In this document: in pieces, positions 1 through 9,777 of the stretch
Layout: the number at the start of each line of letters is the position of its first letter
Position numbering within the stretch: position 1 is the stretch's first letter
Source of the DNA: Cryoendolithus antarcticus
Lineage: Eukaryota > Ascomycota > Dothideomycetes > Cladosporiales > Cladosporiaceae
NCBI GenBank assembly: GCA_002077065.1
Contig: NAJO01000004.1
Coordinates: 124,001 to 188,000, forward strand
DNA: 64,000 nucleotides
Direction of reading: 5' to 3'
The notes under the pieces: model-generated
Database searches by the model: none
Told to the model about the DNA's origin: nothing
What the model saw: only the letters and a program-made list of their open reading frames with translations
Program-made: the position numbers and the translations under genes

Positions 1-509
1 GACATGGTTGGGGATCAGAGCAGTGGGCTCAGCGGACGCGAGCTGCATGGTGGGCGCGGCGGCGATCGTAGTTACCTCCTCCAAGGAGCCAGAGGCGCTA
101 AGTATAATGTCAGCGTACTATAAATGCACTCAGAACAACAAAAGAGGATCAAAGGACCTCCACCGCCCTTGTTGGAAGGTACACTCACAGTGCAAAGCTG
201 GTAAGCTGCGCAATGAGGAGAATGTTCTTCATCGTGAACACAGTCATGATAGTGACAAATCTGGGGATGAACAGTCTAAGAAGAGGTAACAAACCTGCTC
301 GATGTAGTGCAATGAATGGAAGTAGAAAGAAGCAGTACTCGAAATCTGTTTTGGCCGGCTCGACCGGCGGAGCAAACCACGAGGAGCGCCATTCTCTGCG
401 GCTTCTTGACACGTCCGGTGTTTGTATTTGCGTCTGTTGCTCGTGCTGGGTGCATTGTCCTACAAGTGTAGCGCTAGAGGTAGACTACCTCTGTTGCCAC
501 GGAATTGAA
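1..509. other. intergenic, 3' side of the SET gene
   Basis: No coding sequence that I can support. The reading frames here have no recognisable domains and mostly run on from the antisense strand of the neighbouring SET-domain gene. It probably holds that gene's 3' untranslated region. Confidence 0.5.
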
Positions 510-2733
510 CTAAGAGACTTTTGCTTGCTCCTCGCTCGACTCGAACAAGCACCTTTCGCACTGGCAATCACCGCCGAGAGCTCCGCTAGCCCACTCTCGT
601 CGCTCCTGGACTGGGAGGTCGATATCACAGTAGTGATTGAGAACCTCCTCACCAGCTTTGATACCCGGCGAGTTGAACACCTTGCCGCCACCCTTACCTT
701 TCCATTCTACGCGCTTCTCTCTGACAGCCAGCTGGATACTACCGCTCCATTCCCAACTCACATTCGGGTCACACGAATGGTTCGCCAGACACCACATAGG
801 GTGAACGGCAGCTACTTCGGGTCCTCGAGCGGCCGATCCTTGAGCGCCAGAGAGTCGTGCAGAGGCCGTCCCTCGGAACTTTGCGTATAGCGTGTTGATA
901 ACCCAAGACTGATGCTGGGGCCAATAGCCGTAGATGAGTACATCCATCTTCTGGAGCATCTCAAGCGGCAGGCGAACATTCTGCTCAAAGGTCCAAGGGA
1001 GGGTACGCGGGAACCCAGCGAAGGCAGTTTCCGGGTTTGCAGGGTTGACAGGTCGGAAATGAGCGCCATGATTAAGCGTGTGGAAGTCACCCCAGATGTA
1101 ACGCACTTCGTCCATTGCGAGCGGATGCATACGCTCACGTGTCCACGAGGCGGCTAGCGATCGCAGCAAAAGGGAAGTATACAGGTTCTCGGCAGCGTCC
1201 TCGGGCCGTGGGTCTGCAAGACCTGCCTCAAGCTCAAGGCCGCATACGGCTGGGTGGTAGTGATCAAGCGCGATACTCAAGCAAGACTCACCACAGAAGC
1301 ACGCCTCGCAATCTGGGCACGTTTCGATCGCGTCGAAGCCCGGCGCACCTATAGTCGGAAGCTCAGAGCTGCAACAGTCGCATAGGCTGTCTTGTAAGCG
1401 ATTGTTGACTGCAAGCAGAGAGCTTTCATCAAGTATGACTTCTCCGGGGGAAATGTCCTGCGTAGCGAAAACTCCGAGCTGTGATGTAGCGCTCTCTTCG
1501 GCTACGCCTGTCAAGTCTGGAAGCGTCACTCGTCGCACTTCAAGCTTGGGCGCGACTCTGTTCATCAGAAGATTGATGCGGTCCAGATCCGACGTTCGAT
1601 CGGGCTCAACATCGTTCCATGGGTACACCTCTCGCCTGACCAGGCACCGTGAAGGCCAGTTTGATGGATTCCTTTCATCCTTGGACAATGCGTGAAATGG
1701 CTTACCAAGCCTCTGAGAGATCTGGGTGTGTAGACTGCTACGTAGATCCAGGAGCGGCTTACACTCACTGTACATACGAAATGCCATGTTCATGTATATG
1801 CCAGCAGCTTTGAGATCACCGCAGAGCAAGAGGCATGTGATGAGCTCGATGTATCTAGACAATCGCCAAAGTCAGCTGAAGGTGCGCACAACGCGGAATC
1901 ATCTGAGCCTACACAATTCGTCGATATAGTCGATCCTTCCAGAAGTCAAGTTCGTCCTGATCAACCTCTCTGCTCGGCTGGTCAGATGCCCGCGGAATTG
2001 CCCACGTCAGCGGATTCTCGGCGCTGTCGTTCTCATGTGCCTTTACGTACTCAATCGCTTGGTCCCTGGTCTCAATTGACAGTGCACGCAAAGGATACTC
2101 GATCTCCGCGATAGTCTGAAGGCCGTCCATGGTATCAGTCTCCTCCATGCAATCGATAAGTAGCAGCGACTTGTACGCCTCGCTAGCGGCCAGATCCGGA
2201 TAACCTAGAGCCCTGTACACTTTCGCAAGTTCCAGTCTCACCTCGATAGAACAGATATGGGGTTGAGTCAAACCCTCCAGAATCATGCGCTCACACAGGA
2301 GATCACGTTGGATTCCCGATGGGAACTTGGTATGATCAGCTCAGTCTTCGACACCGATTGCTTGACGCTCAGCCCTCGAGATTGAAATCAGAGATGGAGC
2401 TGAACTTACATGAGCATACTCCCTGATCACTACATCCTCCCACTGTAGCCACTCCGTTCGACCTTCGTCGTCCATTTCAAAATTCGACAATTTACAATCC
2501 AGGAAATAGAATTCCTCCCATCGTAGCCGCTTTTGCTTCGCTTTTGCTGCATCCCAAGGCTCGCGTAAGTCCGTGCGACGAAAGTACGTCGCTTCTCGCC
2601 GCTCCCTCACTCGCGGATCAGGCTTTCCACTACGCTGGGATTTAGCATCGCTAATGCTGTACGAATCTAAAGTACTCTTCAGTCGAGCGATGGCATCGTC
2701 CACGCTGCAAACTGAGGCTTTGTAGTGGTCCAT
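510..2733 (-). CDS. SET-domain protein with N-terminal TPR-like region (SMYD-like)
   Basis: Probable lysine methyltransferase-like protein. Three exons join in frame: about 2733-2410, 2325-1913 and 1854-510, giving about 693 residues. The first ATG in the open frame is at 2733; an in-frame TGA lies just before the frame at 2776, so either this start is right or another upstream exon exists. The middle exon has a TPR-like helical pair (KVYRALGYPDLAASEAYKSL). The last exon carries a split SET domain: LGVFATQDISPGEVIL, a cysteine-rich insert (CDCCSSELP...CPDCEACFCGESC) that replaces the MYND finger position, NHSCDPNVSWEW (the NHS motif) and GEEVLNHYCD, followed by post-SET cysteines (CQCERCLF). 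This order fits the SMYD/SET5 type. The substrate, histone or not, cannot be told from sequence. Intron 2 has a good CTGAC branch site. Confidence 0.85.
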
Positions 2734-4267
2734 GGCGGTTTGATGGTTATCAAATAGACAGGCCAAGTCCTTCACTCAGAAGATGAAGCCGAAGACGGCT
2801 TCACGGGCCGCTCCCGCAGTAATCCGCTCTCCTCCTATTTCCCACCCTTTCTTTCATCAGCCACATCGATCCATCACACCACGAGTCTCACCTCCTACAC
2901 GCCTCACACCGTTCTTTCACATGTCGGCGCTTTGTCCCTGCATCTTCGATTCATGAGGCGTTGCATCTGTGGACGGGACGATCTCACTTTAGATCTCGCG
3001 ATCAAGCATAATCAACGGGCAAGCCACTACCGTTCCCATGGCGGTGTGTCTTTGGTATTTTCATGCGCGCGAGTATAGCCGGAGACGCAGGGCGACTACA
3101 TCACCGATCTGAATATGAGTATCGTACGCCACAAGTTGGTCTGCTTCGTAACCGGCGACCTCGGAGTGACCACAAGACCAGAATAGGTAGGTCACGAACC
3201 GCAGACTATCGAACACTCGTCACGCGTCCGCGACTCATCGGTGCATCACCGATGCTACATATCTCTCACGTCCAATACCACCTCATCGATTCCCAAGCAA
3301 GTCACCGTGACGCAGCCCAGCAACAAGACCCTCTTTCATCTCCGCGCAGCATCTGCAAACCCACGTGCACATCTCCCAGATCTCACATTCACCACCGCAT
3401 CGCGCAAAACATTCAAAACCACAACCCACTCCCAGTCAATAGTCAACTCACACGGCAGTCCGTATCAGGTCAGCCAACCCTTGGCGCCCAAGAGCTCCGA
3501 CATTGACTCAAAACGCGTTTCGCCTTCAGATCGCAGCCCGAGGCGCGCATCAGATAAAGCAGGCTGAACCGCGGACAGGCTCCCCTGCTCCGGGAACGGC
3601 GGACCCAGGAGTTTCTGACAAGTGGGTTCCTTCGCGGACGCGGGATCGAAGATCGTGGGACTTCGCCACAGCCACATGGAGGATTTTTGAGTGGACATGC
3701 CCCGCTCTGCGAGGCGCGTGTTCGATGGTGGGGCTGCGCGTCGATCCATAATGTGTCGATGCGGTCGCGTTGACGATAGAATGGGTGTTGATGTGATGAT
3801 GGATGATACAATGGATTGTAATGCAGTGAGAGTGAATGATGAAGTGAGTGGTATCGAATGCACCCGATCATCATGGTATCTAGATTATATCACAACTGCC
3901 TCCGTAATTTGGGTATCATATCTCTCAATCAATGTGAAGTGCCTGCTTCACACGCGCTTTGGCCGTTGCATGTCATCTCGCAGACTCATCATCACGATGC
4001 AGTCTCGTTCCCTGACCGTACCGGCCGGCCTGATACCCGACCGTTTAGACCCTTCCTCCCCGACTCTATCGTCGTGCTATCATTCCACCTCCGACTTAGT
4101 AGGCAATGTTCTTCAAGAGGATCTTTGAGATGCCACCCTGAATATCGTTGAGCGTTGCTGCGTAGTTGAGGTGATGCTGATTGCCGACATGGTGGATGTC
4201 TCTCGCTTGACCAGTCTTCTGGTCGAAATGGGTGTAGCGGATGGATCGATGTTACAAGCCCTCATGC
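2734..4267. other. intergenic, about 1.5 kb
   Basis: Holds the upstream region of the SET gene and the 3' side of the small CxxC gene. Several overlapping open frames exist on both strands at 3060-3870, but none has a recognisable domain or a convincing exon structure. I see no gene here. Confidence 0.4.
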
Positions 4268-4777
4268 TCAACCTCGCGGTGTCAGGCCGACCCTGTCAGC
4301 GCACCTCGAACAGTAATAACTATTGAGCCCAAACTGCACCATGTTCGTGCGTCCAGTCTTGAGGTCGGTACTCTGCGATCGTTGACATCGTGAGCAACGG
4401 GCGTCCAAGTGTGAAAGATCGTGATTTGACGATGAAGGGCTGCTTGATGAAGACGAGCCCGAGTCCGAAGAGTTGCTGCTGCTGTTCTGCAGGACGCTCT
4501 GTTGTGGGATTGGTCGTGGTCTCGATGTAGTGGGGTAGTTGTGTGCTGCTGCAGTCTGCAGTTGGAGAAGGTTTGTGGCAGCCATTGTGCGGCCTGCAGT
4601 TTGACGGAAGGCAAGTAGTGGATTCGAGGGCTCGCTTGGGATTTGAGCTTCGAATGTACCACAAGGTGATTGCAGGGGAGTCTCCGAAGTGAAGTTACTG
4701 TAAGTGGCCGGGCTGATCGAAAAGTAGCACTGCTGCTGGGTAGTCTTCGGTGCAGTGAAACTAAGAGTTTGGCTCAT
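4268..4777 (-). CDS. small conserved CxxC-motif protein, function unknown
   Basis: Intronless frame of 169 residues that starts at a true ATG. The N-terminal two thirds are low complexity, rich in Ser, Gln and Pro with a run of serines around residues 98-118, and are probably disordered. The C-terminal 45 residues hold two CxxC pairs: RCSRCQRS, then a spacer, then FGLNSYYCSRCADRVG. This paired-knuckle ending is familiar to me from uncharacterised proteins of Dothideomycetes and other Pezizomycotina (recalled, not searched). The four cysteines could bind one zinc ion. No targeting signal or membrane segment is seen. I do not assign a function. The long 5' region (4778-6496) is its likely promoter. 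Confidence 0.7.
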   Translation of the reverse strand: MSQTLSFTAPKTTQQQCYFSISPATYSNFTSETPLQSPCGTFEAQIPSEPSNPLLAFRQTAGRTMAATNLLQLQTAAAHNYPTTSRPRPIPQQSVLQNSSSNSSDSGSSSSSSPSSSNHDLSHLDARCSRCQRSQSTDLKTGRTNMVQFGLNSYYCSRCADRVGLTPRG

Positions 4778-6496
4778 GACAGAGCAGAACTTGAATAGTC
4801 GTTCGTCACCGATTCGTCAATCCAGATATATTCGCAGATCGATGTTCCAAGACCGTCAATCGTGTAGGGTCATGATGAGAGGCGATAGTTTCGATCCAGA
4901 GAAGTGGCGGAGGGCATTTCTTTGTATGTATCTTGCGATCGGGATCGAAAACGCGGGCCAGGCATCGAAGATGTGAGACAGGCGTACAAAGTGCATCAGC
5001 CACTAGCACAGACCACATCGAAGATGGCTTGCAGAAAGCGGACTTTGCGCCGTATGGGATTTGCTGGTTCCTCGCGGCGGATGGTCGTCTCTCCGAATGG
5101 TGAGCCACAAGGCCACGCTGCTGCAGTGCTGCCCCTCTTTTGTGTTAGCCGCGGCGCCAACTGTCAAATGCCGTGTGCCGAAGCCATCGCGAGATCTCTA
5201 TATATGTACGATCTCGCGTGGGCGAGTGACCGCTGGGCAGACCTTTGGCCGCGAATCTGCCCTTGCAATCTCTGCCAGCTGTTGTCGTGTTGTCACCTTG
5301 ACGGCGTTCCGCGGCTATTGGCTCAGAAGACTATTGGCATGTATTACAGTTGTTGTCCGATCGCATCGCTGGCGTGCGACATGCGTCTGCGCCTCTCCTG
5401 CAAGATTCGGCCCAGGAAATGGCCGCTCTGGGGCTGCCATTCATAGCACCGCAACACATGGCGCCTGATGTGTCGCATGCAGAGAGGCGTCCGCGGTACG
5501 ACGCGCTCGGTGCAACGACCGAACGATTGTGCGCTATCTCGCGTCCTAGTTTCGTGGGGCCTTTGCAGCAGGCCTCGAAATAAGCACCGATAGGGTTATG
5601 GGTTGACAGAGCTTGGCGCCCGAGAGCAGGTCCCTTGGTCGAAGAATGGTGTAGACATACGGTACTTCGCTTGTTCCGTCTCAACGTGACTACCTTCTCG
5701 GCAGTAGTTGCGAGTGCGCCAGCGCCACAATGGTGTGACTCGATAGCTCTGCGACATTGATGTTTCGCAGCTTGCTATCTTCAGTCCTGTGTGCGGTGCC
5801 CACGCCGACTGCAACGCGGTTCTCACGAGCGACGCATCATCAGGCACGCGCGCTTTTCCGCCGCTGTCGACCCTGCCTTGCTGCCAATGTGCAGTCTCCT
5901 CGGTTCCGCAGCATGCCGATATGTGCTCGCACCCACCCGAGGCACCAGCACAGCAGTCGAGAGTGGAGACATCATGTCGTACCACAATCTTGTAACCGGC
6001 TCAAGTGACAGCCAACCCACTAGACCTCATCTCATCTCGTCTCATCGTACATCCACTCAATCCCCCTGATCATCGTTCTCACCATGGACATCACGACGAC
6101 CAGATTCCCGGAAAACGCAGCTATGATCGACAAAGAAGATGAACATCGTGGGGCACGCCGATAAAGTGGTGCGCTAGATCTGCCACCATCGCGCGCCACG
6201 CCGATGAGGTGGTGCGCCGAATCTAATATCAGCATCGCACAATGCGCCGATCAGGTGGTGCGCTGAATCAGACACCGTCGCGCGCTACGCCGATGGGGTG
6301 GGGCGCGAGATCTACCGTTATGCAACAGTGGTGCGATGTGATCTCTCGGGCGCTTTGTGCGCTACCCACCTACTCCTGGGTGGCGGAGGCGTGGCGCAGG
6401 GAATCGGGAGATGGAAGATAATTATTTGTTCGACGAGGGCACGTAGCTCACCGCGGAGTGGAAGCAAATGTCGCTACGTTGACAGCGAAGGCCAGT
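4778..6496. other. intergenic with minisatellite
   Basis: About 1.7 kb without a supportable gene. Open frames on both strands overlap each other and lack domains. The only structure I see is the tandem repeat at 6153-6330, listed separately. Confidence 0.45.
6153..6330. repeat. four-copy diverged minisatellite, 43-46 bp unit
   Basis: Four head-to-tail copies share a core CGCCGAT-N-[AG]-G-TGGTGCGC. The core starts at 6156, 6199, 6245 and 6288, so the periods are 43, 46 and 43 bp. The copies differ by several substitutions and small indels and the last one is the most diverged. It ends about 170 bp beyond the stop codon of the Pho13-type phosphatase. Confidence 0.8.
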
Positions 6497-7725
6497 CTAC
6501 GTCGATGCCTCAGCCTTCGCCTTGCTTTCACCGAGCAGATCGCTCAAAGTGTCCACATAAGCACTCGGCACGACCTTCGCGTCCTTCACGAGGAATTCTT
6601 CCTTCTTACTCACCCCTGTCAACACACAGAGCGTCCCTCCCAAATCCCCCTCGATCCCAAACTGAATATCAGTATTCAGCCGATCGCCCACCATGCACGC
6701 CCTCTTCCGATCAAACTTGAATTTCCCCTCAATAGCGTCCATCATAGCCTGACTTGGCTTGCCCAGCGCCAGCGGCGTCTGCCCACTGGCCGCAACGAGC
6801 GGTGCACTGATAGCTCCCGCGCCAGGGAAAAGCGATCCGGCAGAAGGTAACGTAGAATCCGTGTTCGTGGCCAAGAACTTCGCGCCTCGTCTCAGGTACG
6901 CCATGCCCAGCGCAATCTTGAGATAACTCGGATGGAAGTCCAGTCCCGTAAGTACAATCCCCACATCATCGTCTAGCAGCTCGCCTGAAGCCACGGACTC
7001 GAAGTCTATGGGCATCATCTCACGGCGAAGCAAAGGGTCTGTGCCGCCGCAGTAGGAGATATTCTCGGATTGGAGTTCTTGCTCGACGCCGGACTCGCCG
7101 AGGACGTAGACTTTGTTCTTTGGTGGGGGGAGGGCGAGGATGCGAGCGATGTAAATTGCGGCGCTGTAGGAGGAGCCGAAGACTTCTTCCTAGCAGGCTG
7201 TCAGGAATTCTGCAGGGCGTAAACCAGTATGGAGACGCAGCATACCTCTTCGGCGGATATGCCCATACCGTCGAACTTCTTCTTGTAGTCTGCGCGAGAC
7301 TTTGTGCTGTTGTTCGTCACGAAGACGAGTTGTTTCCCTTGAACGGCCCTCAGCTGCGAGCTCTCGATGTGCAGGTTGTACATTGCTCACCTCTGCTCCG
7401 CAACATATCGATTGTCTCCGCTGTGCCTGGGAACTTGTGATCGCCAGACCATAGCACGCCTATCCTTCTCCTGCGATCAGCTCCTGTACTTGAAGTTCTC
7501 TATGCCACCCCGAGCTTTTTCGCCCCTGCGGGTTTGAGGCCGTCGACGTACCATCGCAATCGAAGAGGAATGTCTGTCGGCGATTAGTCGTCAGTCTCGA
7601 TGTTGGGGATCACTAGCTGCACAAACATCGAACTGGTCAATGAAAGCATCAATTGCAGTCTTGTCGCCAGTAAGGTACTGCGGCGTCGTAGTCGACGAAC
7701 CGCCGAAGATGCCGCCCAGAACCAT
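6497..7725 (-). CDS. PHO13: HAD-superfamily 4-nitrophenylphosphatase / phosphoglycolate phosphatase (Pho13 type)
   Basis: Phosphatase of the C2-cap HAD family. In yeast the homologue clears toxic side products of glycolysis and was named for activity on p-nitrophenyl phosphate. Five exons join cleanly: 7725-7627, 7573-7552, 7459-7391, 7337-7246 and 7189-6497. They give 324 residues, close to the usual 310-320. HAD motif I (TFLFDCDGVLWSGD) is split by an intron inside the Gly codon after DCD, with a 22-nt micro-exon carrying most of it. Motif II is VFVTNNSTKSRADYKKK. The C-terminal motif is ALGKPSQAMMD...RACMVGDRLNTDIQFG, with the Lys of motif III and the acidic motif IV (GDRLNTD). The N-terminus YLTGDKTAIDAFIDQFD is typical of the family. 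No signal peptide is seen; the enzyme should be cytosolic. Confidence 0.93.
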
Positions 7726-8011
7726 GCTGCGTTGATAGTAGAGCTTTAGCCTTGTAAAAGCTCGTTCTAGAATGGTCTTGAGAAGGGAACAGCCTCGTTC
7801 GCCCAATATCTTGTACAAGTCTGAAGATGACGTTGCCGAAATCGACCCCGCGATAGCAATCGCTTATCAGCTCTCCAAGCAACAGATCAACCCAATACAG
7901 CATCCAAGAGCTTTTGACATCGAGTTGTATGTCAGGTAGCCAACGCAGTGTGGTGGTCAAGCCCTCTGTGCCAGCTCGACAGTCCTATGATTCTCGTCAC
8001 TGAGCGTCATC
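7726..8011. other. short gap upstream of the phosphatase
   Basis: This is the 5' region of the Pho13-type gene. A minus-strand open frame (7649-7960) overlaps its first exon and could be a 3' exon of the uncertain gene at 8012-8593, but I could not find a splice pair that keeps the frame. Confidence 0.3.
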
Positions 8012-8593
8012 CTACCACAGCACCACCATGTCCGTAAACCAAGCCTCTGCTGCTGCTTCCACCTCCGTTGCGCGCGAACGATTGATACAGTTGCCGTACA
8101 GCACCATACAGTACTCCAGTCGTGAGGAGATCCATATATCTATCCGCCAGTCCTGCGACGGAATCAGCATGCACTCTAGGAAATGACCATAGCTTTCTGA
8201 CTCACTCGGCGGGAACATATTGTCTGCGAAGCGTCCTGATGCCAGTCCGAGCAGCATTATGGTGCAGAGAATTGCGACCCTATCGTAGTACTCCGGGTCG
8301 GTCGTGAAGCGCGTGGCAGTCAAGACTCGTGCATATGTGGCTATGAGCACGATGGCGACCCGGAAGCGGAAGAGGAGACTGGCGAGTAACAAGGGTGCGA
8401 AAGGCATTGCCCTTACGTGCGCCTCATCGATGGGAAGGCGGCGGAGATGAGGTTTTCGTCGTTTTATCCGTGAAAGCTGATGTCGTTCACCAAGGCCATG
8501 GAAAGAGCTGGCGATCACGCGCAAATGCGACATGCATGATCGTGCCTTCCAAGACACAGAGATCACTTTGAGCGTGCCCCTGGTGGGGCACAT
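8012..8593 (-). CDS. uncertain hypothetical protein
   Basis: Open frame with its first true ATG at about 8593, immediately beyond the stop codon of the upstream coiled-coil gene. The translation has a hydrophobic stretch (MPFAPLLLASLLF...VAIVLIATYARVL) and a second one (AILCTIMLLGLASG), followed by an acidic, Trp-containing end. A membrane protein is possible. I recognise no family, and the proximity to the neighbouring stop could equally mean this is 3' untranslated sequence. Low confidence. Confidence 0.22.
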   Translation of the reverse strand: MCPTRGTLKVISVSWKARSCMSHLRVIASSFHGLGERHQLSRIKRRKPHLRRLPIDEAHVRAMPFAPLLLASLLFRFRVAIVLIATYARVLTATRFTTDPEYYDRVAILCTIMLLGLASGRFADNMFPPSESESYGHFLECMLIPSQDWRIDIWISSRLEYCMVLYGNCINRSRATEVEAAAEAWFTDMVVLW

Positions 8594-8595
8594 CT

Positions 8596-9375
8596 TCACT
8601 CCCCACTGCTCCTCCCACTCCCAGACCAAAGACTGCGCGACTCTCCCTCGACCTCCTTCATAGCCCCAGCAACGACCCCCAACTTCTCCACAACATCCCT
8701 CACACTCCGTTCCACCATCTTGAAATACGCCTCATTCTGGCCCCTCCTCTCACTAGCCCTCTTGATATCCTCCGCCGTATCCTCCTCCAGCTGACTGCGC
8801 CCCGACCGAGCCGTCTCATCGCTCCGCACACTCTCGTCGGAGAGTACAGTTGAGACGGATGTCCCTGTGTTGCCTCGCACGCGCGTTCTGCGCTCTTCGG
8901 CGAGCTTGTCAGCCGCGTTGAAGCGGGAGTGATTGGCGGATTCCGCGGCGGCGGTGGAGGCGTTGGCTTCTTCACTTCCTCTGCCCCAAGCCCTAGCCAA
9001 CTCTACCTGCGCAGCCCGCAGATCATCTAAAGCTTTCGCATGGCTCTCGCCAAAGATATGCGTCGTGCTTTGGGCTGTGAGCTCGACTTCGTTGAGGGTG
9101 TTTTGCATTTCACGCCAGCGGAGATCCACGCTCTTCTCGCTGTATCGGCGCGCACTGACATGGTTGTGCTCCACGGGGCTTCCAGGGGCGTAGGAGCGGG
9201 AGAGGGTGGACTTATGGCGGTTCACGGGAGGTTTTGGTTCGGGGGCTGAGCGGAGGACGGAGAGCTGGGAGGCATTGCGGGAGGGAGGGCCAACGAAGAG
9301 GGAGGGCGCTGGGAGACGATTCGGTTTGGAGGAGGCGGTGGGGGAGTGCTTCGTTGGGGAAGTGGGCGAGGCCAT
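8596..9375 (-). CDS. conserved fungal coiled-coil protein, function unknown
   Basis: Intronless, 259 residues counting from the first ATG in the frame (9375). Residues 1-75 are basic and Ser/Pro-rich (MASPTSPTKHSPTASSKPNR), so probably disordered. A central helical region (LRWREMQNTLNEVELTAQ, then FGESHAKALDDLRAAQVEL and ARAWGRGSEE) and a C-terminal helix (MVERSVRDVVEKLGVVAGAMKEVE) look like coiled coils. Between them lies a Ser/Asp/Glu-rich linker. The LRWREMQNTL motif is familiar from uncharacterised Pezizomycotina proteins, but I cannot name the family. No membrane segment or signal peptide is seen. It is divergent with the MFS gene at 9778, sharing about 400 bp of promoter. Confidence 0.7.
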   Translation of the reverse strand: MASPTSPTKHSPTASSKPNRLPAPSLFVGPPSRNASQLSVLRSAPEPKPPVNRHKSTLSRSYAPGSPVEHNHVSARRYSEKSVDLRWREMQNTLNEVELTAQSTTHIFGESHAKALDDLRAAQVELARAWGRGSEEANASTAAAESANHSRFNAADKLAEERRTRVRGNTGTSVSTVLSDESVRSDETARSGRSQLEEDTAEDIKRASERRGQNEAYFKMVERSVRDVVEKLGVVAGAMKEVEGESRSLWSGSGRSSGE

Positions 9376-9777
9376 GGTAGCTCGGAGACCTGGGGTTTCC
9401 CACCACGCAAACCAGGTCGATTCAACACATGATGCCCGTCGGATATAGAAGCGCTTCAAGTAGCTCCAGCTATCATCACTAGCAAATCCGGCCAGTGGAT
9501 TCGAGCGAATCGGACAAGGTCGAACGGTAGCACCAGCATCGAGCAGTGTTGTCTCTTTGGCCAATGCTGGGTTCTTGTAACCCGTGACATGTCCATACCT
9601 ATAGTGACTAAGCTGACTACAAGCTCCATTGGGAACGGCTCGGATGTTGATCTTACATTATGACGACCACAATGCCAACAAATCCCTCGTTGTCCCTAGC
9701 ATTCCTCAAAATGATGCTTGCAATGACCGCGAGACGTCTCGACTAAACCACCACCAAATACCCGGGTCCACCGCAAG
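9376..9777. promoter_or_regulatory. shared divergent promoter, 402 bp
   Basis: Lies between the start codons of the coiled-coil gene (minus) and the MFS gene (plus). I see no clear TATA box or palindromic operator. Confidence 0.4.

Noticed and set aside
3465..3874. Minus-strand frames of about 130 codons in two registers
   Set aside because: They overlap each other, have no domain, and their translations are Arg/Ser/Pro-rich like chance frames.
4904..5446. Plus-strand frame of 180 codons
   Set aside because: Overlaps other frames on both strands; Cys/Arg/Leu-rich translation without a recognisable motif or exon partners.
7649..7960. Minus-strand frame overlapping the first Pho13 exon
   Set aside because: No splice pair joins it in frame to the open frame at 8012-8593.
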